Assembly (NCBI GenBank): GCA_030435675.1
Contig: CM059624.1
Coordinates: 6,286,769-6,350,768, forward strand
DNA length: 64,000 bases
Origin: Steinernema hermaphroditum
Taxonomy: Eukaryota > Nematoda > Chromadorea > Rhabditida > Steinernematidae
Direction: 5' to 3'
Position 1 is the stretch's first letter. Every line of letters starts with the position of its first letter. Below the pieces are notes generated by a model. That model was not told where the DNA came from. It worked only from the letters and a program-made list of their open reading frames with translations, and searched no databases. Positions 22,870 through 35,510 of the stretch are shown here, one piece after another. Made by a program: the position numbers and the translations under genes.

Positions 22870-24229
22870 TGTTTGTGTGCTTCGGACTTCTGCAACCCGT
22901 CAGTGTTCCTTAAAGTTCGTTTCTTCGCAGCAGTCGGCCGCTGTTTGCTGATGAAGTCGCCCGTTCGGGGTCGATGGCGCTCTTCTTCCCGCACGGCGAC
23001 GTCGTTCTATCGAGCGCTTGTGCAGCTGCCAACTGCCTGAAAGGCGCGTCGGGAGCCTACAAATCAAAACGTCATTGGATGCTACGGTAGCTCTCTTGAG
23101 ATCGCGGGACAAAGCCAAGGACGGCGGTGTTACCAAATCAATGGTCAGAAATCGGGCAGTTGTCGAGATCGAAAACAGTGAGGTGCATGAAGTGGGAACC
23201 CCAGAGGCAGGAGCCGTAAACGTGCAAGAGTTGAATCGCTACCAAATCCCGCGTCCTTCGAACGAATAAAAACTCGCACCCATAGAAAAGAGTTGTTAGT
23301 ACTTTCCGGGCGGCAAGTGCAAAGTATGGTTCTTCTTTCTAACGCATTTTATATCGATTCTCACCAGGCAATGAATCATAATAAAAAAAATGCACCGAAT
23401 GCCCCGGATAATAATACCCAAACAAATAATCGGCCTCCTATGTAGATGCAACTCCTGCAAAGGGCCATTGCGAGAACGTTCAAACGATCTTTCAGAATAG
23501 TTCTGCAAAGAAAACAGTCACACACAAAAGCGTACTTTTCTGTGTCTTCAGTGTTAACAGTCGATTTAGCGCGGCCATCTGCAGAAACTACTGCGCAAAC
23601 ATCGAAAGGGGAGCGAAACTTCCCGCAACGAATGGCGGTTGCATATGCCTATGGCTGCGAAGGCGTAGAGAGTTGCCGTTCTCAGAGTCACCACAGCTTT
23701 TCATGAGGACCTTCTTGTCAAATTGCAAATCTCGCTGACAGTTAGAATTCTCGACATTAACACAGAGAAGGAAATATTAATTTGAAGCGACGACATGGGC
23801 ACTCTCAATCCAAAGCGGGCGTAGTCGATGAAAGCCTCAACTACCAATAGTTTACAGGCTTTTGCTGGACCAAAAGTGGATTGATAGTTCGTGACAGTTA
23901 TGCGATATCTAGTGATGGAAGTCGGACACAAAACGCAAGACAGCGCTTCCAGAATTCAAGAGATCGGTGGTGGTGGTCACCATCACATTCGTCACCATTG
24001 GAGTCACCATTGGAGTCACCGCTCGACAGTTGATACATTTCATAAAATTGCGAAAACAACAGTCTACATCCTCCAGCGGTCAACTTTCAGTATTCCTAAG
24101 AGCACCTGATCTGTCAATAATGTATATTAGCAAACATATTCAATATACTCTACAATAAATCACATAATAACATAATCTACAATACGAGCAGTGTAGTGAA
24201 TAGCCAAAATGGCTTACAAACACGAATCG
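22870..24229. other. Intergenic region (copy 2 of 4079-5438)
   Basis: Same content as the first copy: a weak plus-strand candidate ending at 23267-23269 and a short GTCACC-rich repeat near 23963-24023. No confident gene. Confidence 0.3.
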
Positions 24230-25042
24230 CTAGCGTTGGTTCTCGCAGGCAGCGGCACCCTTGTGAGAACGATGCGATCCAAATTTGGTCATTTCGAAGC
24301 CAGCGACCGTGTAACGACGAGTGTACGAAGGCGCTCCCAACATTCGAACGGTGAAGTCGTTATGACTCTGAACAGGAAACAATGAGCAAAGAGAACAACA
24401 AATGACTTTGCTCACAATAGCATCTGGCTGACAGTAGCTACCGTCTTCAGTGGTAAGAAGCAGAGGGATGAACGCTTGCGTGTCATTGTACCGATGACCG
24501 GAGAACATGTGATCTATAAAAAAATATGTACACTACCGCACTGCTGAGATTAGTTAGCTCACTTATAACAAGAGAAGGCGACTCAAGTTTAAGGTTCAGA
24601 AGGTACTGCGGAAGATAACAATAGTTGATCTTGGGATCACCTTTGTAGATGCTCTCGCGTTTTCGATTGAAGACAACGTAAACTTCTCCTGGATTGGCGA
24701 ACAAGGTCATGGATCCAGCGATGCCCTTGGCGTAGTGTTGGTAGTCATCTTTGTGGAAGAATATGTGCTCGAACAGCTTTTGAAAAATTTCGTCCGCGTC
24801 TTGCAGTGTCGCTCCCATCTTTAACAGGCGCTTGCCGTTCATGGCAGGATCCGTCCAGTTGATCATAAAGCGCTCGCGAAGTGCGTTGGCCAATTCCGTT
24901 GCGAAGTGGTACACCTAAAACAGCAAGTTAACAATGCACATGAAAAGCACCAGCTTACTTGGCGAGCCGGGACAATCAGCGGTCCGCTTCCGTTCATACG
25001 GCGAATCACGAAATTGACGATTTCCTTGATTTCGTTGTACAT
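24230..25042 (-). CDS. BTG/Tob family protein, FOG-3-like (copy 2)
   Basis: Exons 24959-25042, 24563-24914, 24416-24513 and 24230-24367. The predicted 223-residue product is the same as that of the gene at 5439-6251. Both copies have their full 5' flank, so both should be expressed if the duplication is real. Confidence 0.75.
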
Positions 25043-25533
25043 GTTGCACGCTGGGAGCTGTCACAACTAAGGGTCGGGAACGAGCGGTGGGGTGAGAAGC
25101 CGTCCTAGACACGCTAGACACGAGACATGTTACTGTAGGGAGCGTTGCGAGACCCAGCTTGGATTTGAAAATTCGTTTTGTCTGAAGGGTGCAACTGGCC
25201 CTCTGAAGGCGGCGGTCCCTGAAGGTGAATTGTACTTCCTGAGGTCATCCTCGCGCTAACCAAGCTCGCGTTTGAGAATGGATATGTGACAAAGAGGGTT
25301 AGTGTGCGATGCTCGCATGTTTTTAGGAGTGTGTTGCGGTGAGAATCGACGCGCGCTCTAAATTTTTGCTCTTTTTGTAAAGGGTTAGGGTCCTATCTCC
25401 ATCTTTCCAACTCAAATTATACATCTTCACATCTTTTCCAACTCCTACTGTATTTCGCGGCGGTTATTCAAAGATTCGTCACATTACCAAGAGGGAACAA
25501 CAGTGTGACTTGGTGACTCACAACTGTTTCCAG

Positions 25534-28500
25534 ATGCGGATCCAGCGGATCGAAATCGAAGGATTCAAGTCGTACGCGAATCGCGTCGTAATCAACGACT
25601 TCGATAAAGAGTTCAACGCCATCACGGGCCTCAATGGCAGTGGAAAGTCGAATATCCTGGACGCCATCTGCTTTGTTCTTGGAATCTCAAACCTGAGTCA
25701 TGTCCGCGCAACAAACTTGAACGATCTCGTCTACAAACAAGGACAAACCGGAGTGAACAGAGCCGCAGTGACCATCACCTTCGAGGTGAACAAGAACAGC
25801 CCTCTGTTCTGTCAGGGTCAATCCAGAATCGTTATTCGCCGCCAGGTTCGGTGATGACAGCAAATAATAAAGTAATACGACTCAATTTTCAGGTAACAAT
25901 CAACGGTGTCAGCTCCTACCTGATTAACGGAAAATCGGCCACAATAGGAAGAATCGCGGATCTGTTCCGATCGGTGGGCTTGAACATTAACAATCCGCAT
26001 TTCCTTATCATGCAAGGTCGTGTCACTAAAGTTCTGAACATGAAGCCGCCTGAAGTATGGACATCAGTTCTCTACTGTTCTAAATTTCTATCTCAGATAC
26101 TGGGCATGATAGAAGAAGCTGCCGGGACGCGCCTGTATGACGACAAAGTGGCGAAAACCCTTGGTACCATTGAACAGAAAAACAAGAAGATGGAGGAAAT
26201 TACCGGAATTATAAGAGATGACCTTGAGCCGAAAATGTGTCGACTGAACCAAGATAAGGAGAACTTTGCTGAATACCAGAAACTTGTGAGCCAAATGAGC
26301 ATTGCGGAGCAGAACGTCCATCTCGCAGAATACGTCATGTCCAAGGTTTAAAATTACGGATTTTGCATTTTGTTAACGGTGAAAATTGCAGAAACAGTGC
26401 GAACACTTTGAACAACTAGGCAACCAGAAGGGCAGCGAAGTAGCACTTTTCGAGAGTCAGATCGAAAAGAACAGCGACGAAATCGAAAAGGTTGCCAGGA
26501 AACATCAGGATTTGGAGCGTGATCGAGCTCAGGTACACTGTGGTTAGCTCTTCCTTTATGTAGTTCAGAGGGTTTAGACCAACGACGGAGAACTTAGAAT
26601 CTTACAAGACCGTGTAGAGGAGACCTCCAAGTTTTACGCAGCGCTGAAGTCCGAATGCGACGAAAAGAAGACCGAAATTAGGAGCAAAGAGATGACAGTT
26701 AATCGCCTTGAAGAGAGCGTCGCATCGGTTATTTCTATCAGTTTCCTTCTTGAATCTTATTCATATCGTTCACAGGATGTGCGAAATGTTCGCGACATGA
26801 AAGCTAAACTTTCACAGAAGGAAGCCGACTTTGGTGGAGCTGAAGCATGTGGACGTGAAGCCGAAAAGGCGGTTGAGAAGGCAAGAAACAAACTGACAGC
26901 CCTGGCTAAGGGCATGACGACCAATGAGCATGGCGAGGCGGCCACCGTTGATGGCCAACTCATTAACGCCAAGTCAGCCTTATCCGACGCAAAGACAAAA
27001 ATTCAGATAAATGACAGAAAGTACGTACATTTACCTGAAAGCATTGCGCCCTACGAAGGACTACTTCAGGCTCAAGGACTTGCGATCGAGATTTTCCCAG
27101 AAACAGAAGGAGCTGAAGAATATGGCATCAATAGAGCAACAACAGGCGACGGATATGGATAGACTCAATCGGAAGGTAGAAGTTGCCAAGGTACGTAGGC
27201 TTGATTGTTTTGGCTCGCACTGATAGCTCCACTTTTTAAGGAGAAATTGCTGGCCATAGACTATGTCGAAGGAAGCCTGGGACAGCTCATTGACACAGAA
27301 ACCGCGCTTCGTCGCCAGTGTCAGGACATGGATAGATCGGCCAGAAATCGTTATCTGGACGTGCGCAGCTTCTATCAGCCTCCACCCGGCTTCGACGAGC
27401 GAAACATGAAGGGAACCCTAGCCAGCCTGGTTGACTTGAAAGACGTGAAGTACGCGAAAGCGTTGGAAGTGGTGGCCAGGGGCCAGTGGGGAGACCTCGT
27501 AGTCACAGACGACATAAGCGCGAAGACCTTACTGCAGCGGAAAGGATCACTTTTCAACCGAACTCGACTGCAACCTCTGAACAAGCTGCGTCCCTACTTG
27601 GCGCACCCTGAAGTCGTTGCAGAGGCCAAGAGCCGTTATGGAGCGAATAACGTGTTTCTGGCGAAGGAACTTTTGGAATACAGCGATCCCGAGGTTGAGC
27701 CTGCAGTTAACTATTACTTTGGCAATACGATAGTGTGTACCAGTATGGACATAGCGCAAGGAGTGACGTTTGGGCTCAAAATGCGCTCCGTGACGTTGGA
27801 TGGTGAGGACTACCGTCCAAGTGGTGTTCTCTCTGGAGGTACAAATGAAAACACACATCTGGTGAAATCTGTTTTCTTCTTCAGGGTCATTAAAAGGCTC
27901 CAATTGGATCCTGGCTGATATTGACAGAGCCAAAAAAGTCCAGATTCGCTCAAGGGAGCTCACCCATGAAATGGCGATCATTCAAGGTATTCCAACGCCA
28001 TTCTACAGCCCTGTTTTTAAAGAGAACATTTTTCAGCACAAGTAAAGGAGGGAAGGAAAAAGGAAATTAAGTATACGGCGGCGAAAAGAGAGTACGATCA
28101 GCTGTGCGGAGAATTGGAACAGCTGAAGGAGAAGATGGCCGTTGGATCAGTTGGGATGGTGAAAGAGGAAATTTTGAAACTGGAAGCTGAGATTGCCGCT
28201 TCTGAAATCACCATCAGCGATGCTCGCGAAGAACAGTCGACCCTAACCACGAAGATAAAGGAATTGGAAGAATACAAGAAGAACGAAAAGGTCTACAGGG
28301 AGAAGGAAAGAAAAGAAGCCGAGAAGGAGCTGAAGCAAGAGGAGGACAGGCTGCGCAACTTGAAAGGAGATTATGAGAAATCGAGGGAAACTCTGGATGC
28401 ACTACGGTAAGCGCGTGTCAGATATGTGCCATTCATTGTTGCTTCCCATTGCAGAGCGGATATTGATTCGATGGAAAGCGATTTGGTCAACAGTCGCCTA

Positions 28501-29714
28501 GAAATTGAGCAACACCGACAAGAGCTGGCGAAGGATCAGAAGGAGCTCGACCGTTTGGTGGACTCCCTCGCGGAGGCGAAAGTAACATCACACATTAAAA
28601 GAAAGCAAGTGAATTTGAACATTTAGAAGTCTTCTTCTGACTCGAAGAAGGATCGTGATGAGTCCAGGGCCAGAGTCCGAAGCATGGAAGCGGAGTTGCG
28701 CTCCCACTTAGACGAAATGAACAAGCTAACGAAGGCGAATTGCGACCTGACGGCCAAACAGAAGGAGGCGGTAGAAGAGCGGAGTCGCTGTGTGAAGTCG
28801 TACGAGCACTACTTGAACAAGATCGATCAGGTGGAAAGGAAATATCCCTGGATCCTGGAAAGAAGAGATTCGCTGCCTGAGGACGTGGACTACGACCAGG
28901 CGAAGAACGAGTTCAAAAGGCGAAAAGAGCGCTTAGAAGAGCTGAGCCGCATTGTAAATCCGAAAGTAATGGCTCAGCTGGACGTCGTCGGCGAGCGCCA
29001 CAATGAGCTCCTGCGAAAACTGGACACGTTGAACAACGAGAAGAAGAATCTCTTGACCACCATCGGCACACTGAACGTGAAGAAGGACACAGAGATTCTG
29101 AAAGCCCATCGCCAGATCGACAAGGTCAGGTTTATCGCACAAGTACAAGACACTGTTCGAATTGCAGGATTTCGGTAATATCTTTGGCTCTCTACTACCT
29201 GGTGCCATGGCAACCTTGGTACCCCCGAAGGACGCCAAGAACGCAATGAGCGGCTTGGAAGTCAAAGTGGGCTTTAACGAAAAATGGAAAGAAGGACTCC
29301 AGGAACTGTCAGGAGGTGCCGAACATCTTGGTGATAGGAATTTCCTAAATATCTGTAATTTCAGGGCAGCGCTCGCTGGTCGCCCTATCGCTGATCCTGG
29401 CCATGCTCAAGTTCAACCCAGCGCCTTTGTACATTCTAGATGAAGTCGATGCAGCTCTTGACATTTCGCACACCCGTAACATCGGCAGAATGATAAGCAG
29501 TCACTTCAAGGAGTCGCAGGTATACGACCACTGTGTCACTTCCAAAGCTACTTCTTTGCAGTTCATCGTCGTCTCACTCAAGGATAATCTCTTCAATTAC
29601 GCCAACGTGCTGTTCCGGACGAGATTCGTCGATGGATCCTCTACGGTAACAAGAACCGAAAACCGCCGAGAGAAAGAAGACGTCGGAGCGAAAGCGGCCT
29701 CGAATGCCCGATAA
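25534..29714 (+). CDS. smc2: Condensin subunit SMC2 (copy 2)
   Basis: Fifteen exons, each 18,791 bases after those of 6743-10923; first exon 25534-25845 and last exon 29562-29714. The 1176-residue product has intact Walker A, signature and Walker B motifs. The divergent promoter region 25043-25533 is also duplicated. I see no difference from copy 1. Confidence 0.95.
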
Positions 29715-30099
29715 GTGGAATGGCCGAATCGTGAAACATCGAATGTATTTTTGTATCGGCGTTATTATCAATAAGTAAAAATCACTGTAGTTTGTATTTA
29801 TTCTTTTTTTGCCACGGCTTCGGGAGCGTTTGCTTCTTTAGATTACTCAAACAGAACGGAGGGAAGTGTCAAACTACAAAAACCAAGCAAGCGAAGCGCC
29901 TGAAAGTTACGATATTTGCTTCGGGCAAAAACTTACACAAAAACAGTCGCACGGTGTTTGCCCACTTCCGGTCGAGGCGTTTAGCAATCCTCTGAGCAAC
30001 TTTGAGTAACATGACAGGATTTGTGTGTCTAGGAGGTTGGATAAAAGGAGCCGAAATCGGCAATTTAGCCAGTCACTGCTCCCTTCTTCTCCTTCCACC

Positions 30100-30380
30100 A
30101 TGAACGCCTTTCGCCTGTAAGTGTCCCTCCAGCCCGGGCTCAGATTCTCCCCTTCTTCAGCTCCTTCCTCGCCATCCTCCTCGTCGCCGCGCTCTCCTTC
30201 TCACCGCTCGCTGACGCCCAGTACTACTACGGTAGCTACTACCCCTCCTACTACGGTAATTATTACGGAGGGTACGGCTACGGAGGATACGGATACAGCG
30301 CCAATGGATACCCCTCCTATGGCTACTATGGATACTACGGAAAGCGAAGCGTCGACTTCGCCGACGCCCCGAAGCTGTGA
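30100..30380 (+). CDS. YG-rich secreted peptide precursor 1 (copy 2)
   Basis: Exons 30100-30116 and 30161-30380; same 78-residue precursor with signal peptide and YGYYGKR processing site as at 11309-11589. Confidence 0.75.
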
Positions 30381-30999
30381 AGATAGAAGACCTCCAGATT
30401 CCAGAGATTTGAACTAACTGTCTCGGAAGAAAAAACAATAAAATGTGCCTTTCTTTCCAGTCAGATGTATCAGAAACTGATGGTGGTTTCTTCACAGACA
30501 AACGGTGGAGCCAGGAGGCGACAGTAGCCGAGCACAGTGAAGGGTCTCAACGCGGGAAGCATGGTAAGCAGAAGAACGCTGTGTGTGGTCGTGTCTTCCT
30601 CTCATCTGTCTGATTCTTTCGGAACGTTCCTCGTAGACTTCTGCAGACTGTCTGCAACGAAAAAACTGTTTTTTTTGGCTCTGGCGTTGTTGCTGGCTTG
30701 CGCTGGCTTTCTTTTGTGGTACAATAACCCCTTTTTTACGAACCTTTCCATCGTACCACTTTAGCCCCCAGTGGAGCGCCTACTGTTTCGTGGAATTGTT
30801 TCGCATATTTCTAGCTAAACAGATTCATATTCTCTTAACAGACACATGATTAGAAGTCAGGTTGGTCGAGCGAACGGCAATAGCGGAAACGTTGCTCAAT
30901 TGTGAGGCTAGGATGAATCTTCGGCAAGTGATAATGTTCAGAAAAGACTTTCGGATAGACCTGAAAGCTTTAGATCGCCACAGATCTTAAGCGCCGTGC

Positions 31000-31910
31000 C
31001 TACTTGTTCATGGTCAAGTAGAGTGTCGGGTTGACGGCTCCGTTGAGAATCCACATCGAGTTAACGGCCAAGAGGGTCCACCTCGTGGAGGGCAGGAAGA
31101 GGTCGTAGGTGTGCCAGGCGACGAGGCAGAGGAGATTGTAGCCGAAGACGAGCACCGTCTGGAGGAGGACTCCTCGCTCGTGGCCGCAGAAGCTCCTCGT
31201 CGTCTTTCTTCTCTGAAATCGCTCATAAGTCGCTTCAGAACGGAATCGCCCTCACCAAAACAAGGATTTTGGCCAAAATTATCACGTAGGAAACCCCCGT
31301 CAGCACCAGCATGACCAGGATACTGTAAAATTCAGCGTCGGCAACGACCTCGCTCCACTGGGAACTGTCGTATCCCCACGAGAAGTCCTCAGCGCCGTAG
31401 CGGATGCTGCAGGCGGGAGAGAGGTAGATGCCGAGGAAGACCGCCGGCCACACCCAGCATCCGACGATGGATACGGTAGTTGCACGACGGGAGAAGAGGA
31501 TAGTCGCCCGCGAGGGGAAACAGACGACGAAGAGACGGTTGAGGGCGAGGAGGAGAGTGAAGGGGATGCCGCCGATCCAGGCGGCGTTCAGGATGGCACC
31601 GCAGAGCTTCTCGAGGACGGGGTGAAGGTCGCTGTCGGCGACAGAGAAGACGCCTCCGAAGGAGTGGAAGAGAACCTGTAGAGATCCCGTGATGCCCAAC
31701 TGGAACATGATACGGTAGGCCGCCGTGTTGAGCTCCTTGGATTGGTAGAGGATCTGCAAGGGTTTGACTTCGATCTGAAACGGTTTTCGGAGAAGACCTA
31801 CATACTGAACGGCCACATTCTGGAGAAGGATAACCATGGAAAGTGTGATGTAGAAGGAGCCGACGGCGATGGAAGCAGCATCAAAAGTCATCTTTCGATG
31901 GATATCTGGA
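31000..31910 (-). CDS. Srt-type chemoreceptor, 5' exon not found (copy 2)
   Basis: Exons 31802-about 31910, 31256-31753 and 31000-31212; same receptor as at 12209-13119, with the same missing N-terminal exon. Confidence 0.7.
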
Positions 31911-32309
31911 AGAATAGAGACTTGCTGTCGGCTGACATAGACATAAGCGATCTTTTAGGGAGCAGGCAACTCGCGTAAATAATTTGTGCTTAATGAACTC
32001 TTAAAATACAAATTTTGAACTTCGGACCTTTTTTATGTAACGGTCCGCTTGGTTTTAAGGATTACGTGACATTTACAAATATCTCGAAAGGGCTGAAGGG
32101 CAAAAGTTAGCAGAAAAGAAGCTACTTGACGTTAAACCGAATAATATGCCAGATATTATGTCGTAGAAGTGGCAGAAGGGAGTAATTATATGAAATTTTA
32201 AGATGCCAATTACTCTCGTTTAGTCGTTTACACACTAAGATATTTCAAGATTAGATTGACATTGTACTTTTAGTGGCTGACGCATCCAAACATAAAGCAT
32301 GAGCTGCGA

Positions 32310-33005
32310 CTAAATTCGCTTTAAATGATCATCAACAATCTGAAGATAGAGAACAAAGAAGCGAGTGCCAGAAGAAGCCAGGAACATCTTTGTTTCTGAA
32401 CTCTGATCGAATTTAATGACCGTTCTCCTTCTAGAACACGTGTGATTACCCGGAACTCCATATATTTAGAGTACTTGCTTTTGTTGTAATTAGAAGTAGG
32501 GCGTTCTTTGAAGGACGGAACACTTTTGACGTCGACGTTGCGGTCGTCAAACTCGACCAAATCTGAGAAAAAGAGTCTCGAGAAAATAAGAGACAACATT
32601 GTCCACATTCTTAGTCACCGCTGACATCAATTTATCAAACAGAAAACACAGGGTTCAGAGGTGACATCACTGTTTGTCCACGGCAACAAACAGATTCCAA
32701 AACTTAATCCGTCTTTGAGCCCTTCGAGGACCTTACAGGCTTTCAAGGCGAATCCTCAGCTCGTCGGCGAGCATCTTCGACTTTGCTGTCTCCACGCGGA
32801 CCTTCGAAATCATATCCTCGAGACGGGCGTTCGTCGAGAGGTTCTTTTGGGAAGCGTATTTAGAATCGAAGCATTCCGTGCAGACATATCTCTAGAATCG
32901 ACTTTTAGAAACGACCATCTTGATCTCGTCACTTACAGAGGGACCCTCCCTTTCGGTGTGAACATGTGTAGGGAGCGGATTCCCACATTCGTAACAGAAA
33001 GGCAT
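32310..33005 (-). CDS. Small CxxC zinc-ribbon-like protein (copy 2)
   Basis: Exons 32937-33005, 32737-32891, 32450-32576 and 32310-32339; same 126-residue product as at 13519-14214. Confidence 0.55.
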
Positions 33006-33445
33006 CGCTAATTAGCTGGCTAAATAAGGTGGAAATAAGTGGATATGGACGGAGAACCTATTTTGCATCGCCTCATCAGGTGCGATGCGACCTTTCTTTG
33101 TGGGGACACTGTATATGACCTCTGAACGGAGGCTTGGCTTGAGCATCTTGTGCTAGAAGCCATCTTTGAGAAAAATATTTTTTTTTCGTTGGCAAGGAGG
33201 CTTCCGAACGTCGTTCTAATTATATTAACGACTGTGTTTACTCTTCTTAACCTTCATCAATGCATGTTCTGAAAGTGTTTTGCTGCTTCAACGATGTACT
33301 CTGCCGTGTTTGCAGAAACAGTGTTGTTTGTGGGCAAACAGAGACCGTGGAATGCCTTCTTCACAGGGTGAAAAGAAAGTTTTATGACGATTTGTAAGAC
33401 AATTTTACAGAATTTTTCAGAAACTGAGATTTAAAATGACAAATT

Positions 33446-33798
33446 TCACTGCTGGGGGTTCTGTGGGGTGGGGGGTGCCTGCTGCTGGAGCCGGGGGGTG
33501 TCGGCGAAGTCGGCGCTCCGCTTTCCATAGTAGTAGCCGTAGCTGGGATAGTAGTAGCTGTTGTAGCCCCAGTTGTAGGACGGATAGTAGTAGTTACCGT
33601 AGCCGTACGAATAGGTGGGGTACTGTAACGGCGTCTGTGGGGGAGTTCGAAGAATGACTCACGTAGTAGCTGTAGTACCACTGAGCGTCGGTGGGGGTGA
33701 ACGAGAGAGCGAGGAGGGCCGTGATGGCCAGAAATGCGCTGAAAGGAGGAAAATAGAATTCGAAGCAGAGAGCACGCTTACATCTGGGACTTGTTCAT
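33446..33798 (-). CDS. YG-rich secreted peptide precursor A (copy 2)
   Basis: Exons 33782-33798, 33663-33738 and 33446-33622; same 89-residue precursor as at 14655-15007. Confidence 0.75.
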
Positions 33799-34076
33799 GG
33801 TGGGCGAGCTGCAGGACTGAAGGGGCCCGGGAGTCCGGAGTTTTATAGGTTCCGGCAGTGGCACTCTGACCCCGCCTTGTGGAGTTTGGGGCCGATAGCA
33901 AACATGCTGAGTCAGCAGATGCCGACTTCCGAAGTGCCGGGTGGTCCTCTAATCGAACGGGACCACGCCCTGCCGAGTTCCTCATTCAGGGGACAATCTC
34001 AAACGCTAATCTCTTTCTCGGCCCAAGAGCAATAAAAGCAGTTAATAAAGAAATTAAACAAAACTCGTTTATTCGC

Positions 34077-34497
34077 TCAGACGTCCCGTTTGTTGTACAT
34101 TCCCTCCTGGTCGGCCAGGTGAGTGACATTTGTCAACAACGCCATCTCTGGGCGGTAGGCATCTCTCCAGAAATACGTCTTCGCCATCGTCTCGTTGTAG
34201 CGCGTAGCCTCGGCCGAGACATTGGCGCCGCTGATCTCGTACATCGGCAACATCTTCTTCTGCTCTTTGCTGCGGACCATCACGCGTCGCCACATGCGTG
34301 CGCACTCGGTGTACAGAAGAACGACGAGCACGAGCAGCCAGAACACGGCAGATGCCCAGCATATCTGAAGCGATCTTTCAGAGAAAGTGTGGAGCTGAAC
34401 TCACTGCGGAGAAAAATCTGATATCGATCTCGAGAAAGACGAAGTACTGCTCGAAGGCAGTGGACACGGCGCTGATTTCTTCTCGTCCGTCCTCCAT
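34077..34497 (-). CDS. Small single-pass membrane protein (copy 2)
   Basis: Exons 34405-34497 and 34077-34364; same 126-residue product as at 15286-15706. Confidence 0.55.
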
Positions 34498-34860
34498 TGC
34501 AACCGACCACTCGCCTCGAAAACAGAAGGGAAATGAGTGCTGACGTCAGCACTGTGCAGAAGGGCATCAGACACAATAGGGCATGCCTCGTCAAAGCGCT
34601 AAGTGTCCGCAAAGGGTACACTGTTAAGGGTTAACGATAAATGACGATATGTGATCTGGCTATAAAAAAATGTTGCATGTTTCAAATAGGTTCGTTTCTT
34701 ACAAAATCAGGAAACACAGGATACCATTATATGTGATGAGTGTGTGGTTTTCGTGAGTTTTCATGCAGACTCCTTCGCCACTGGTCTTGAGAGCGCGTTG
34801 CAGGAAGAGAGCAAACAGGGGGAGTCTTGCATTCCGAAGAGTTCAGTTTTTGTTCCGAGA

Positions 34861-35510
34861 AGGATCCACCCGGCACTTCGGAAGTCGGCATCTGCTGACG
34901 CAGCATGTTTGCTCTCGGCTCCAAACTTCACAAGGCGGGGTCAGAGTGTCACTTCGAATTCTATTTTCCTCCTTTCAGCGCATTTCTGGCCATCACGGCC
35001 CTCCTCGCTCTCTCGTTCACCCCCACCGACGCTCAGTGGTACTACAGCTACTACGTGAGTCATTCTTCGAACTCCCCCACAGACGTCGTTACAGTACCCC
35101 ACCTATTCGTAGGTTTCAGGAAAAAATAGCACGGGGAAAGAATAGCACACGGGAAAAAATAGCACACCGGATTCAAAAAGGGCTCTACATTGGGCAGTCT
35201 GACTGAAAGAGCATTCTCGCAATTTCAAACATCATTCTCAGACAGCGAGCCTTGTGTCTATACGTTGGATAGCTCGATAACAGGTTGAATTTTTTGAATC
35301 AGGTGTGCTATTTTTTCTCGTGTGCTATTTTTTCCCAGTGCTATTTTTCCCGTGTGCTATTTTTTACCCTGTGAAATCTGTCACTCGGGAGTGCCAATTC
35401 TGTAAACGTCTTTTTTGTTAATAAAACAACATTTAACAAAGAACATCCGAGAAGGTCAACAGATCAGAGGGGTGAAAAGAGAAGAACTTCTGTTCTTGTC
35501 TGCTTGTTCA
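34861..35510 (+). pseudogene. Broken YG-peptide gene copy (copy 2)
   Basis: Same lesions as at 16070-16720. It is one base shorter because of the indel near 35,132 in the foldback element, the only difference I noticed between the duplication copies. Confidence 0.85.
35121..35368. mobile_element. Foldback/MITE-like element (copy 2)
   Basis: Same inverted AAAAAATAGCAC arms as at 16330-16578, with one base fewer in the left arm. Confidence 0.7.
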